This document shows positions 6,724-14,017 of a stretch of DNA of 15,821 nt, in pieces. This DNA is from Candidatus Onthomorpha intestinigallinarum (lineage in GTDB: Bacteria; Bacteroidota; Bacteroidia; Bacteroidales; P3): assembly GCA_019114015.1 (NCBI GenBank), contig DXGG01000122.1:1-15821 (forward strand). Reading direction: 5' to 3'. The translations under genes and the position numbers were made by a program. The first letter of the stretch is position 1; each line of letters starts with the position of its first letter. The notes under the pieces were generated by a model. The model did no database searches and had not been told where the DNA came from. It saw nothing but the letters and a program-made list of their open reading frames with translations.

Positions 6724-7725
6724 ATGGATAAAGCACAATATAAAAACGTATATGTCTTCTGCGAACAGAGAGAAGGCAAATTGCAGAACGTAGCATTGGA
6801 ACTGTTGGGTGAGGCTCACAAATTGGCGGCGGATTTGAACCAGGAGGTTTACGCCATACTGTTGGGACACGACATAAAGGGCTTGTCAAAGGACCTTATA
6901 GCGCATGGAGCCGACAAGGTATTGGTTGTTGACGACAAATGTCTTGAGACCTATACCACCGAGCCTTATGCACAAGCCATCTATCAGATAATAACGGACT
7001 ACAAGCCGTCTATTGTTCTCATAGGTGCGACCACAATAGGCAGGGATTTGGGTCCCCGTTTGTCGGCAAGGGTTACCACAGGACTTACGGCAGACTGTAC
7101 CAAATTGGAGATATCCGAAGAAAAGGAACTGTTGTCCACTCGTCCCGCATTCGGCGGAAACCTTATGGCGACAATCATCTGCCCTGACCACCGTCCTCAA
7201 ATGAGTACGGTACGTCCCGGAGTGATGAAGGCAATGGACAAGGATGACAACCGCAAGGGAGAAGTGATTGAGGTGAAGGTAAACTTTGACGAAAGCAAGT
7301 TCAAGGTCAAAGTGATAAAGACGGTGAAATCCGAAGGCAAACTGGTGGATATATCAGAGGCTAAAATATTGGTGTCCGGCGGAAGAGGCGTAGGCTCTAA
7401 GGAAGGATTTGAAATGCTCGGCGAACTTGCCAAGGTGTTGAAAGGCGAGGTATCCTCTTCAAGGGCATGCGTGGATGCAGGCATCATAGGACATGAACGT
7501 CAGGTCGGACAAACGGGAAAGACCGTAAGACCGGATCTTTATCTTGCCTGCGGTATATCGGGTGCGATACAACACCTTGCAGGTATGGAAGAGAGCGAAC
7601 TGATAATAGCGATAAACAAGGACAAGTACGCTCCTATAATGTCGGTTGCGGACATTGGAATCGTAGGCGACGTGAACAAGATAATACCTTTGCTTACCGA
7701 AAGACTGAAATCCATGGTAAAGTAA
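6724..7725 (+). CDS. etfA: Electron transfer flavoprotein subunit alpha (second copy)
   Basis: The product is 333 residues. The N-terminal domain has GATTIGRDLGPR. The C-terminal FAD domain shows VSGGRGVGSKEGF, the conserved Arg at 247 (SSSRACVDAG), RQVGQTGKTVRPDLY, and the signature LACGISGAIQH at 274-284 followed by AGM and IIAIN, matching the EtfA flavin-binding pattern well. It starts 14 bases after etfB and ends the operon; a strong terminator begins about 26 bases later. Together with the upstream etfB and butyryl-CoA dehydrogenase it should form a Bcd-EtfAB complex. It is clearly paralogous to the EtfA encoded at 355-1380 but differs over the whole length, so the window holds two distinct ETFs, presumably with different partner dehydrogenases. 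Confidence 0.96.
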   Translation: MDKAQYKNVYVFCEQREGKLQNVALELLGEAHKLAADLNQEVYAILLGHDIKGLSKDLIAHGADKVLVVDDKCLETYTTEPYAQAIYQIITDYKPSIVLIGATTIGRDLGPRLSARVTTGLTADCTKLEISEEKELLSTRPAFGGNLMATIICPDHRPQMSTVRPGVMKAMDKDDNRKGEVIEVKVNFDESKFKVKVIKTVKSEGKLVDISEAKILVSGGRGVGSKEGFEMLGELAKVLKGEVSSSRACVDAGIIGHERQVGQTGKTVRPDLYLACGISGAIQHLAGMEESELIIAINKDKYAPIMSVADIGIVGDVNKIIPLLTERLKSMVK

Positions 7726-7750
7726 ATGCAGAGTGAGTAAAATACAAGCA

Positions 7751-7785
7751 AAAAAGGTTGCCGTAAATTGCGGCAACCTTTTTTT
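7751..7785 (+). terminator. Terminator of the bcd-etfB-etfA operon
   Basis: GGTTGCCG (7756-7763) and CGGCAACC (7771-7778) form an 8-bp stem with a 7-base loop, flanked by A5 on the left and T7 on the right that can extend the stem. It lies about 26 bases after the etfA stop. Confidence 0.93.
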
Positions 7786-7849
7786 GTTTATGTGTCCCAA
7801 AGATGTGATACCATATAATTTAAGATATTCATGCAACGTTATACTGAAG

Positions 7850-7892
7850 GTTCCGTCACATGAAGCGACCATTGTTTTTCAGATGACGGAAC
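7850..7892. repeat. 9-bp inverted repeat upstream of the broken barrel gene
   Basis: GTTCCGTCA (7850-7858) and TGACGGAAC (7884-7892) are perfect inverted copies separated by 25 bases. They lie 35 to 77 bases before the ATG at 7927, in a stretch where I see no TAnnTTTG box. It may be an operator pair or a leader hairpin. Confidence 0.4.
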
Positions 7893-7926
7893 TGCAAATA
7901 CATTGTTAACCAAAAATATTGTTGAA

Positions 7927-8572
7927 ATGACAAGAAAAAAGCTTTTCATTGCAATGGCGTTGGCCTGTCTGTGCAGCGTTGTCCATGCACAGGAAAAAAG
8001 AATTGGTTATTTTGCCGAAGGCCTTTTCGGACCGGCTTTCTTTACGGATAAAGGTCTGAGCGTTTTCGGGGATTCTCCGCAAAGCATACTGTACGGAAGC
8101 AGCGGGGACATGGCAATCAACTTCACCTATACGCCGAAACAGGATGAAGGACCGGCAAAATACTCTGCCCTTTTCGGTGCGGGATACAATCAGAACTCCA
8201 TACTGCGTTCGGATTACGAGAAAATAAAACTGCATCACATCAATGCCAATCTCGGCATATACCTGTCCAAGGACATACACCGCCTCGAATTTACTTCAAA
8301 CATAGGTCTTGGCCTTATACAACAATGAAACGACACTCATGGAAAACGGGAAGATGAAAACGGTTGAGTTCAACACTTCAGGTTTGTCCTTAGGTGCAAG
8401 CATGGCTTATTTTGTAAATGTCAAGGGATTGCAACTCGGAGGAGGAATAAGGATGCACAAAGACTTTTTCTTTGATTTCGACGAGACTTTCGGCAGTTAC
8501 GCACCTTATGCAAAGGCAGAAAACGACATATTTTCCATAACTCCTTTTATAGGGTTAAGGATAGGCATGTAG
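7927..8572 (+). pseudogene. Secreted beta-barrel-like protein, interrupted by a frameshift
   Basis: The first frame starts at the ATG at 7927 with a signal peptide (basic MTRKK, a hydrophobic core, then HAQ) and runs to a TGA at 8326-8328. The second frame, one base displaced, continues to a TAG at 8570-8572. The first part ends in strands of barrel type (INANLGIYL, FTSNIGLGL). The second part continues them (SGLSLGASMAYFV, LQLGGGIRMHKDF) and ends with a strand FIGLRIGM. A stop in the second frame at 8303-8305 and the TGA in the first confine the shift to about 8306-8325. Restoring two bases in the TTATAC tract (as TTATATAC) would give one protein of about 215 residues, like small Bacteroidales outer-membrane beta-barrel proteins. 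A true pseudogene, a sequencing error and an unusual recoding event all remain possible; I see no slippery heptamer here. Confidence 0.75.
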
Positions 8573-8615
8573 CAAACGACATATATATTATAAGGAGCGT
8601 CATTCGCATCCGAGA

Positions 8616-8655
8616 GAAACAGGTGTCACGTCAATGCAACACCTGTTTCGTTTTA
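8616..8655 (+). terminator. Terminator after the broken barrel gene
   Basis: An 11-bp perfect stem, GAAACAGGTGT (8616-8626) with ACACCTGTTTC (8639-8649), has a 12-base loop and is followed by GTTTTA. The U-run is short but the stem is strong. Confidence 0.8.
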
Positions 8656-8797
8656 TAGGTAAATATCATCGGAAACCGAAGTTCACATATATGATACCCA
8701 GTTTGTCTTTGCATTTTTTCATTCTTGTATTTTCAGCTGAAACGCTTGAATTATCAGATATAAAACAAGGAAATGTCAAAAAAAAAATTGAATATTA

Positions 8798-8827
8798 TTG
8801 TTTATTGATTTTATTTGTTTATATTTG
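8798..8827 (+). promoter_or_regulatory. Promoter of the repeat lipoprotein
   Basis: TTG at 8798-8800, a gap of exactly 19 bases and TATATTTG at 8820-8827 match the Bacteroidota primary sigma factor consensus in both boxes and in spacing. The ATG of the lipoprotein follows 50 bases after the -7 box. Confidence 0.87.
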
Positions 8828-8877
8828 CAACGGTAACATGTAATCATTTTTTGTCGAACAATCAAATCAAAAGCGTT

Positions 8878-9213
8878 ATGAAAAAAATTATTTACATTAT
8901 GCTGCCGATTATAGCCTCAGGTATTTTCGGTTGCAGCAAAAGCGATAACGTATATTTAACCGCCAATGGCCGTAATTCGTCTGAAGGGTTAAAACAGTCA
9001 GAGATAACAATTACGGATGACGGTCATTACATCCTGCCGGACGGAACAAAAAGCAAAATCCCTATGCCTGCGGCTCGCAAGGCGGAGGATTGCAACAAAA
9101 AGACAAAGGTGAATGATTCCGGCATAACAATCACGGATGACGGTTATTACATCCTGCCGGACGGAAGAAAAGGCAAAATCCCTATGCCGACAGTTCGCAA
9201 GGCGGAGGAATAA
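8878..9213 (+). CDS. Small lipoprotein with a duplicated ILPDG-containing module, function unknown
   Basis: I do not recognise the family. The product is 111 residues from the ATG at 8878. The N-terminus is a lipoprotein signal: MKK, a hydrophobic core, and IFGC with the acylated Cys at 19 followed by SKSDN. An earlier in-frame start would put a non-signal stretch before it, and the promoter at 8798-8827 leads into the chosen start. The rest is two near-identical modules starting at residues 43 and 83 (period 40). Each reads ITITDDG[H/Y]YILPDG, a short Lys-rich patch, KIPMP and RKAE. Apart from the linker, nothing else is present. The modules look like short beta-hairpin units. A surface or periplasmic anchored role is inferred from the lipobox. 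It is monocistronic, with a hairpin terminator at 9303-9347 shared with the opposing trmD. Confidence 0.8.
   Translation: MKKIIYIMLPIIASGIFGCSKSDNVYLTANGRNSSEGLKQSEITITDDGHYILPDGTKSKIPMPAARKAEDCNKKTKVNDSGITITDDGYYILPDGRKGKIPMPTVRKAEE
9004..9207 (+). repeat. Duplicated 84-bp module (120-bp period) in the lipoprotein gene
   Basis: Segments 9004-9087 and 9124-9207 differ at about 8 of 84 positions by eye, and both encode ITITDDG...ILPDG...KIPMP...RKAE. They are separated by a 36-base linker encoding DCNKKTKVNDSG. DNA-level similarity suggests a fairly recent duplication. Confidence 0.88.
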
Positions 9214-9302
9214 AACAATTATACCATAGAGGATACAATACGATAAAGGGTAAAAATAATCGGACGGTTCTCTATTGGTTTCGATAAAAACTTGTAAACA
9301 TT

Positions 9303-9347
9303 ATAAGGAGAGTTTTGAATGGAAATTTAAAGCTCTCCTTATTTTTC
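9303..9347 (+). terminator. Terminator between the lipoprotein gene and trmD
   Basis: ATAAGGAGAG (9303-9312) and CTCTCCTTAT (9333-9342) form a 10-bp stem with a 20-base loop, followed on the plus strand by TTTTC. The trmD stop codon (plus 9339-9341) lies inside the right arm. No strong T-run follows on the minus strand, so it works best for plus-strand transcripts. Confidence 0.75.
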
Positions 9348-10019
9348 ATCCATAAGTCCGGGGCGTCTTTGGCGTGTTCTTTCCACAGCCTGCTCGAAAC
9401 GCCATGCGTCTATCAGTTTGTCGTTTCCGTTCAAGAGTATTTCGGGTACTTTCCAACCGTTGTAGTCTGCCGGACGTGTATATACGGGAGGGGAAACGAG
9501 TTCCTGCTGAAACGAGTCGGTGAGTGCGGAAGTCTCGTCGTTCAACACTCCGGGCAGAAGTCTGACGACACTGTCGGCAATCACTGCCGCAGCCAGCTCT
9601 CCCCCACTGAGGACATAGTCTCCTATCGATATTTCACGTGTTATCAGATGTTCCCTTATTCTTTCGTCTATTCCCTTGTAGTGTCCGCAAAGTATGCAGA
9701 TGTTTTCTTTAAGGGACAGTTCGTTGCAAAGGCTTTGCGTAAGGGGCTGTCCGTCCGGTGCGGTGTATATTATCTCATCGTATTTGCGTATGGAACTCAA
9801 GTGTTTTATGCAGTTGTCGACAGGCTCTATCTGAATGACCATTCCCGCTCCTCCTCCGTAAGGGTAATCGTCCACTCTGCGGTTTTTGTTGGTGGAATAG
9901 TCCCTCAGGTTGTGCACTTCCACGGAGAACAATCCTTTTGTCTGAGCTCTGTGTAATATGCTTTGGGCGAATATCTCGGTAAACATGTCCGGAAAAAGCG
10001 TAATGATGTCTATATGCAT
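9339..10019 (-). CDS. trmD: tRNA (guanine-N1)-methyltransferase
   Basis: TrmD methylates G37 of tRNAs that read codons starting with C or G, using S-adenosylmethionine, and keeps the reading frame. The 226-residue product from the ATG at 10019 has the usual length, and the start MHIDIITLFPDMF is typical. A longer open frame upstream has no family similarity. Motifs seen are YGGGAGM (54-60), the knot segments CGHYKGIDER (111-120) and SIGDYVLSGGE (131-141), the likely catalytic Asp in TDSF (D168), and the C-terminal PPVYTRP and GND....WR elements. In many bacteria trmD sits with rpsP and rimM; here it stands alone, convergent with a lipoprotein gene and divergent from the secreted 474-residue protein. 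A weak minus-strand -7 candidate TGATTTTG lies at plus 10041-10048. Confidence 0.97.
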   Translation of the reverse strand: MHIDIITLFPDMFTEIFAQSILHRAQTKGLFSVEVHNLRDYSTNKNRRVDDYPYGGGAGMVIQIEPVDNCIKHLSSIRKYDEIIYTAPDGQPLTQSLCNELSLKENICILCGHYKGIDERIREHLITREISIGDYVLSGGELAAAVIADSVVRLLPGVLNDETSALTDSFQQELVSPPVYTRPADYNGWKVPEILLNGNDKLIDAWRFEQAVERTRQRRPGLMDEK

Positions 10020-10124
10020 GATACTCGTTGTTTTGTTCGGCAAAATCAGTAATAAAAACTGTCTTTGCACTTTTTTTATTGTATGTAATGCATATGGTAC
10101 AAGGGCAAAAAAAAATCCGTTTGA

Positions 10125-10154
10125 TTGTATTGTCGTCTTTTCTTTGTATATTTG
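10125..10154 (+). promoter_or_regulatory. Promoter of the five-gene run starting at 10183
   Basis: TTG at 10125-10127, a gap of exactly 19 bases and TATATTTG at 10147-10154 match both Bacteroidota promoter boxes. The first ATG follows 28 bases later, so the leader is only about 20 bases. Confidence 0.87.
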
Positions 10155-10182
10155 CCGAGTATTTTGAATTGAATGAAACGGT

Positions 10183-11607
10183 ATGAACAGGAAACCATTG
10201 TTTGAGTTGTTGTTTTTCGTTTGTCTTTTGTCGGTTGGTCTGCCTTTGAGTGCACAGTTAAGACAATACAAGCACTTGCCTGACTTTGACTATGCCGATT
10301 ATGACATGCACCTGAAATTCATGAACCGTCCTTTTGCCATGCTTGGTCAGACGCTTTATTTGCAGGATGTTTCGGATTCCAATCTAAGTCAATACTTTTT
10401 CGTGGGACAGATAGCCGTTCCGGAGAAAGGAGATAAAAGCGGAGTTCAATATTACAAGTTGTCGAGAATGTCGAAAGATAGAATCAAATCCCTGCAAGGC
10501 GAATGGTTTATCGTGAAAGACTACATTGCAGATCAGTTTGCATACAACAAGATATATCAGGCAGTGGACCGGAAACGTGATTTCAGAAACATGCAATACC
10601 CTTTCATGAAACTGATTGTTGGAAGCACAAGAGACACTATTTTCTATAACTACCAGAATTTCTACAACCGCTACAATTTCCCTTTCACTCCAATGAGTTA
10701 TTTCAATGCCAACAAGAACCAATATCCCATGCACAAATGGTCAAACGAGGATATTAACCTTGTGGATTACGACACCAACAGCAACTATGCCCATCTGCCT
10801 ATGAAGCTTGTGGGATTCAAGATAACGCTTCCCGTTGTTACGGATGCCACTATTGCAAGACTGTTCAACGGAACGAAGTTGTATAATTACGATGACGACA
10901 GCCGCAAATATTCTTTCACGGATTATCCTATCGGAAAGGCAAGATTGCTTGAGGGAAAGACGTTTATTGTTGCGGATTGGTGCCACAGCGCTGAGAGTTT
11001 GACGGATGTGTATCTCAAATTGGTGCAAAGAGGTTCAAAAGACACCGTTTACTACAAATATCCCATCATGAGCGAACGCTCCGAATTTGATTTTGTCATA
11101 GAAGCTTATTATGACAAGATGCGCAAATACTACAAGGACAAGGACTTTGTGGTAAGAGGCGACAAGTATCCTTTGACTGTGATAGATTTAAGGTGGAAAC
11201 GTCCCATCACACTAAGGCAGGGGGACATGTTCCATTGTCTTGACTTTGTCGTAAAGGACGGTAAATTCCAGATGTTGATGAGAAACGAAAGGGGACGCAA
11301 GTTCTACATGCCCGCAGACTTCAACCTGGGAGACCGACTCAGCTTTGACCTCTATCTGGCCGATGGAAACAAAGTACTGAAATACGAAGATACTTACCCG
11401 ACGTACTATAAGGCCATATTGCAAAAGGAACTGATAGAAAACATGACAATGGACATGGCGAACCTTTCATGGGGAAAACCCGACAGAGAGGTGAAAACCA
11501 ACTTCGACGGCAGCAACCGTCACTGGTTTTACATGGGTAACATATATGTTATATTCAGAAACAACAAATTGTACCGCGTTGCAATGATTCCTGTCGAATT
11601 AAGATAG
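10183..11607 (+). CDS. Secreted protein with repeated beta modules, function unknown
   Basis: I do not recognise the family. The 474-residue product begins with a signal peptide (MNRK, hydrophobic core, LSAQ, probable cleavage before Q25). Two segments resemble each other: LQGEWFIVKDY at 104-114, leading to KLIVGSTRDTIFYNY, and LEGKTFIVADW at 256-266, leading to KLVQRGSKDTVYYKY. A weaker third, GDMFHCLDFVVKDG at about 347-360, leads to KFQMLMRNERGRKFY. This suggests two or three tandem beta-rich modules of about 90-150 residues. The end, from about residue 429, has a SWGKPDRE...WFYMGNIYVIFRNNKLYRV pattern like the last strands of small BamE/SmpA-type folds; that comparison is only suggestive. 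It is the first gene after a strong promoter, and the TPR gene follows after 15 bases, so the two may act together. Location is probably periplasmic. Confidence 0.82.
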   Translation: MNRKPLFELLFFVCLLSVGLPLSAQLRQYKHLPDFDYADYDMHLKFMNRPFAMLGQTLYLQDVSDSNLSQYFFVGQIAVPEKGDKSGVQYYKLSRMSKDRIKSLQGEWFIVKDYIADQFAYNKIYQAVDRKRDFRNMQYPFMKLIVGSTRDTIFYNYQNFYNRYNFPFTPMSYFNANKNQYPMHKWSNEDINLVDYDTNSNYAHLPMKLVGFKITLPVVTDATIARLFNGTKLYNYDDDSRKYSFTDYPIGKARLLEGKTFIVADWCHSAESLTDVYLKLVQRGSKDTVYYKYPIMSERSEFDFVIEAYYDKMRKYYKDKDFVVRGDKYPLTVIDLRWKRPITLRQGDMFHCLDFVVKDGKFQMLMRNERGRKFYMPADFNLGDRLSFDLYLADGNKVLKYEDTYPTYYKAILQKELIENMTMDMANLSWGKPDREVKTNFDGSNRHWFYMGNIYVIFRNNKLYRVAMIPVELR

Positions 11608-11622
11608 TTCCGAAGGAAAAGA

Positions 11623-13281
11623 ATGGACAAGGCAGAGAACTTTCTAAACAATTTAACCATAAACGAACAGATGGCCTTTCTGGCCAACATGTTTCAGAAA
11701 GAGGTAAACGCAAATATTCCCACCGTTTACGATTTGAACAAATGGAATCTTGTCATTGACTATTACCTTAATGACAAATCCGACAGCAATATGCTTTACG
11801 AGGCTCTTTTCAGGGCAGGAGAACAATTCCCCGATGAATTCGACATACTTGTAAGAAGCATTTGGGCCGAATTGACGGAAGCACCGGAAGAAGCCTTGGA
11901 TACATGCCTTTATCTGAAAGAAAACTGCAGTTCAAAATACGAACTGGCAATATTGGACTTCTTGACCGGTAAGATTTATCTTGAATTGTCAGATATAAAC
12001 AATGCCATTCTTTGCTTCAAACAATCCCTTAAGATTGCGGAACATGAATATATCCATATCGAGATAAGCGAAGCATATATCGGCCTTTCTGATTTCGACA
12101 CTGCCTTTTCACATCTTTGCAGAGCTTTGGAAATATGCAGAAAAAAAACGGACCAGAATTATTACCAGACCTTCGGCATATGCTATTCCACTCTGCCGAA
12201 TACGAACATAGCATGCAAACTGACAGACAACCTTGCAAGAATATGCAAGGCAAGAAAAGAATATACTCCCTTTGTGACAGAACAACTGGAAGAACTCGTA
12301 AACACCGATCCTATGAACTGGTCATACTGGAACGTATTGGCCGCATTCCATTTCTCTGCAAAAAACTACGGACAAGCCCTTGAGGCATACGATTACTGTC
12401 TTAGCATAGACAGTGAAAACGAATATGTCCTGTTGAAAAAAGCAGATGTATACAGACTGACCGGAATGAGGGCGAAGCTCGTAAGATGCCTGCAAGAGGT
12501 TTGCAATATCGTAGAAAACAAAACAAAAAACAGTTCGACAAACTCCGATTATTTCTTTTCCTATATTGCCTTGCAAAACAGTTACAAGGAATTGTCGGAC
12601 ATTTTTTTCATGGATGCCGAATATGACAAATGCCTCGACACATGCAGAAAGATGTTGGAGTTGAACGCCACCATTCCCTTGTTGGACGATACGGTATTGA
12701 AACGAAGCGACATCTGTCTTACCATGTCCGATTGTTACTTCAACCTGAACGATTACGGAAAAGCGGTAGATTTTTCATTGGAAGCATTGGATTTGGCACC
12801 GGATTCGTCCGAATGTCAGATACATCTGATAAGACTGTTGTACGAAACAGGTAACAAGGACCTTGCGGAAAACACTTTCATCAACCTTTACGAAAAATAC
12901 AATCAGGATGATGACGAAGACAACATCATATCAAGATACGGTTTATTGAACGAATGGTTGAACATACTTGCCTTCGACAGACGTTATCTGGAAATATTGA
13001 ATCTGTTTGACAATGCGGAAGCCGAATTTCATCGGATGAAATATTCGTTGCTAAGCGAGGATGTCCAAGAAAGCTATTTCACTCTCCAATGTACGTTTAT
13101 CGATATATTCTGTCAGGAAGAACAGTTGCACGAAAGGGTCATGAAACTGATATACGGCATTGTATGCAATACGAACTACACAATCAGAGACATTCTGAAA
13201 AAGACCATGCTTCTGGAAGGACAACCGAGGATAATGGATGAAATAAATGGTTTAACAAATGAAATAAATGAAGATGAATAA
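11623..13281 (+). CDS. Tetratricopeptide-repeat protein
   Basis: The 552-residue product has no signal peptide and is helical throughout. TPR-like helical pairs are visible at about 108-139 (LDFLTGKIYLELSDINNAILCFKQ...), 145-178, 232-270 (WSYWNVLAAFHFSAKNYGQALEAYDYCL...) and 366-399 (LTMSDCYFNLNDYGKAVDFSLEALDLAP), with degenerate repeats between and after. The C-terminal 120 residues are helical but less TPR-like. TPR proteins are protein-interaction scaffolds; no enzymatic motif is seen. It starts 15 bases after the secreted protein and overlaps the start of the DedA-family gene by 14 bases, so translation of the two is probably coupled. A cytoplasmic location follows from the lack of a signal. 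Specific partner unknown. Confidence 0.85.
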   Translation: MDKAENFLNNLTINEQMAFLANMFQKEVNANIPTVYDLNKWNLVIDYYLNDKSDSNMLYEALFRAGEQFPDEFDILVRSIWAELTEAPEEALDTCLYLKENCSSKYELAILDFLTGKIYLELSDINNAILCFKQSLKIAEHEYIHIEISEAYIGLSDFDTAFSHLCRALEICRKKTDQNYYQTFGICYSTLPNTNIACKLTDNLARICKARKEYTPFVTEQLEELVNTDPMNWSYWNVLAAFHFSAKNYGQALEAYDYCLSIDSENEYVLLKKADVYRLTGMRAKLVRCLQEVCNIVENKTKNSSTNSDYFFSYIALQNSYKELSDIFFMDAEYDKCLDTCRKMLELNATIPLLDDTVLKRSDICLTMSDCYFNLNDYGKAVDFSLEALDLAPDSSECQIHLIRLLYETGNKDLAENTFINLYEKYNQDDDEDNIISRYGLLNEWLNILAFDRRYLEILNLFDNAEAEFHRMKYSLLSEDVQESYFTLQCTFIDIFCQEEQLHERVMKLIYGIVCNTNYTIRDILKKTMLLEGQPRIMDEINGLTNEINEDE

Positions 13282-14017
13282 TTTGAAAAAGGCTGTATTA
13301 TTCCTGACTATGGCCGTATTTGTTTCCTTCTGCTTCGGGCAGGAAGTAAAGGAGAATCCGAAAAACGAAAAGAATATGGTTGAAAAGGTTACGGCCTGGT
13401 ACATGGAAAACATAAACTACGGAACCATAACACTGCTTATGGCCGTCGAGAGCAGTTTTATTCCATTTCCTTCCGAAGTGGTTGTTCCTCCTGCAGCATA
13501 CAAGGCACTGGAAGAAGAAAGCGAAATGAACATATTCCTTGTCGTTGTCTTTGCAACCGTAGGAGCAATATTAGGAGCAATATTTAACTATTATCTTGCA
13601 ATGTTTCTCGGTCGCCCTATCATATACAGGTTTGCGGAAAGCAAGCTCGGAAGGATGTGTCTGTTGAGCAAGGAAAAGGTGATAAAGGCGGAAAACTACT
13701 TTGACAAACACGGGAAAGTTGCCACATTCATCGGTCGTCTTGTTCCCGGAATACGTCAGCTCATATCCATTCCGGCAGGTCTTGCAAAAATGAAACTCTT
13801 GCCTTTCATCGGCTTTACCGCCTTGGGTGCCGGCGCTTGGAACATCATTCTGGCAATATTGGGTTACATAGGCCACGGCAACAAAGAGCTCATAGAAAAA
13901 TACAGCCATGAACTCTCCTACGTACTTGTAGCCTTGGGCATATTGTTTGTTTTATATTTAATATACAAGGGCTTATCAAAAAAGAAAACGACTCACACCC
14001 AAAATACGGACTTGTAG
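13268..14017 (+). CDS. DedA-family membrane protein (C-terminus may be recoded into AroE)
   Basis: DedA/SNARE-associated family proteins are inner-membrane proteins, some shown to be phospholipid or undecaprenyl-phosphate flippases. The 249-residue product has an N-terminal hydrophobic segment resembling a signal (about 6-24, ending CFGQ). The DedA core follows: ESSFIPFPSEVVVPP with acidic residues E61 and E70, a long membrane segment near 88-115 with G-rich turns, GRLVPGIRQLISIPAG (R157, R163), and membrane segments near 180-202 and 217-233. The tail GLSKKK is basic, which places the C-terminus in the cytoplasm by the positive-inside rule. The start overlaps the TPR gene by 14 bases; ATG 13274 is an alternative. 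In-frame codons TCA AAA AAG at 13976-13984 form an A AAA AAG heptamer. Without slippage the protein ends ten residues later (K240-L249), at the TAG at 14015-14017, inside the aroE coding sequence. Confidence 0.93.
   Translation: MKMNNLKKAVLFLTMAVFVSFCFGQEVKENPKNEKNMVEKVTAWYMENINYGTITLLMAVESSFIPFPSEVVVPPAAYKALEEESEMNIFLVVVFATVGAILGAIFNYYLAMFLGRPIIYRFAESKLGRMCLLSKEKVIKAENYFDKHGKVATFIGRLVPGIRQLISIPAGLAKMKLLPFIGFTALGAGAWNIILAILGYIGHGNKELIEKYSHELSYVLVALGILFVLYLIYKGLSKKKTTHTQNTDL
13978..13984 (+). promoter_or_regulatory. Candidate -1 ribosomal frameshift site (A AAA AAG)
   Basis: In the DedA frame the codons AAA (13979-13981) and AAG (13982-13984), preceded by A (13978), form the X XXY YYZ heptamer A AAA AAG, the same as in Escherichia coli dnaX. 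A purine-rich AAGGG lies at 13967-13971, 6 bases upstream. After a -1 slip the next codon is GAA at 13984, which is the aroE frame. No strong downstream stem or pseudoknot is evident; the best I find is a 5-bp GACTT/AAGTC stem at 14009-14032. Confidence 0.5.

Larger units (their letters stand above)
8573..8877. other. Intergenic region between the barrel gene and the lipoprotein
   Basis: It holds the terminator of the upstream gene at 8616-8655 and the promoter of the lipoprotein at 8798-8827. The AT-rich stretch in between shows no gene or structure I can support. Confidence 0.75.

Noticed and set aside
8301..8330. Programmed frameshift in the barrel gene, by analogy with dedA/aroE
   Set aside because: No slippery heptamer is present and the required shift is +1 (or -2) in an ordinary sequence. 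A mutation or sequence error is simpler.
10058..10065. TGTCTTTG on the plus strand as an extra promoter for the 10183 gene
   Set aside because: It misses the second base of the TAnnTTTG consensus, and a full consensus promoter with correct spacing lies closer to the gene at 10125-10154.
9339..10271. Longer TrmD of 310 residues starting at 10271
   Set aside because: The extra N-terminal 84 residues have no family similarity and overlap the divergent promoter and the start of the gene at 10183. The ATG at 10019 gives the standard length and N-terminus.
8748..12006. Near-identical word around CTTGAATT[A/G]TCAGATATAAA at about 8748 and 11985
   Set aside because: The second copy is ordinary coding sequence (LELSDIN) in the TPR gene, and the similarity does not extend to either side; probably chance.
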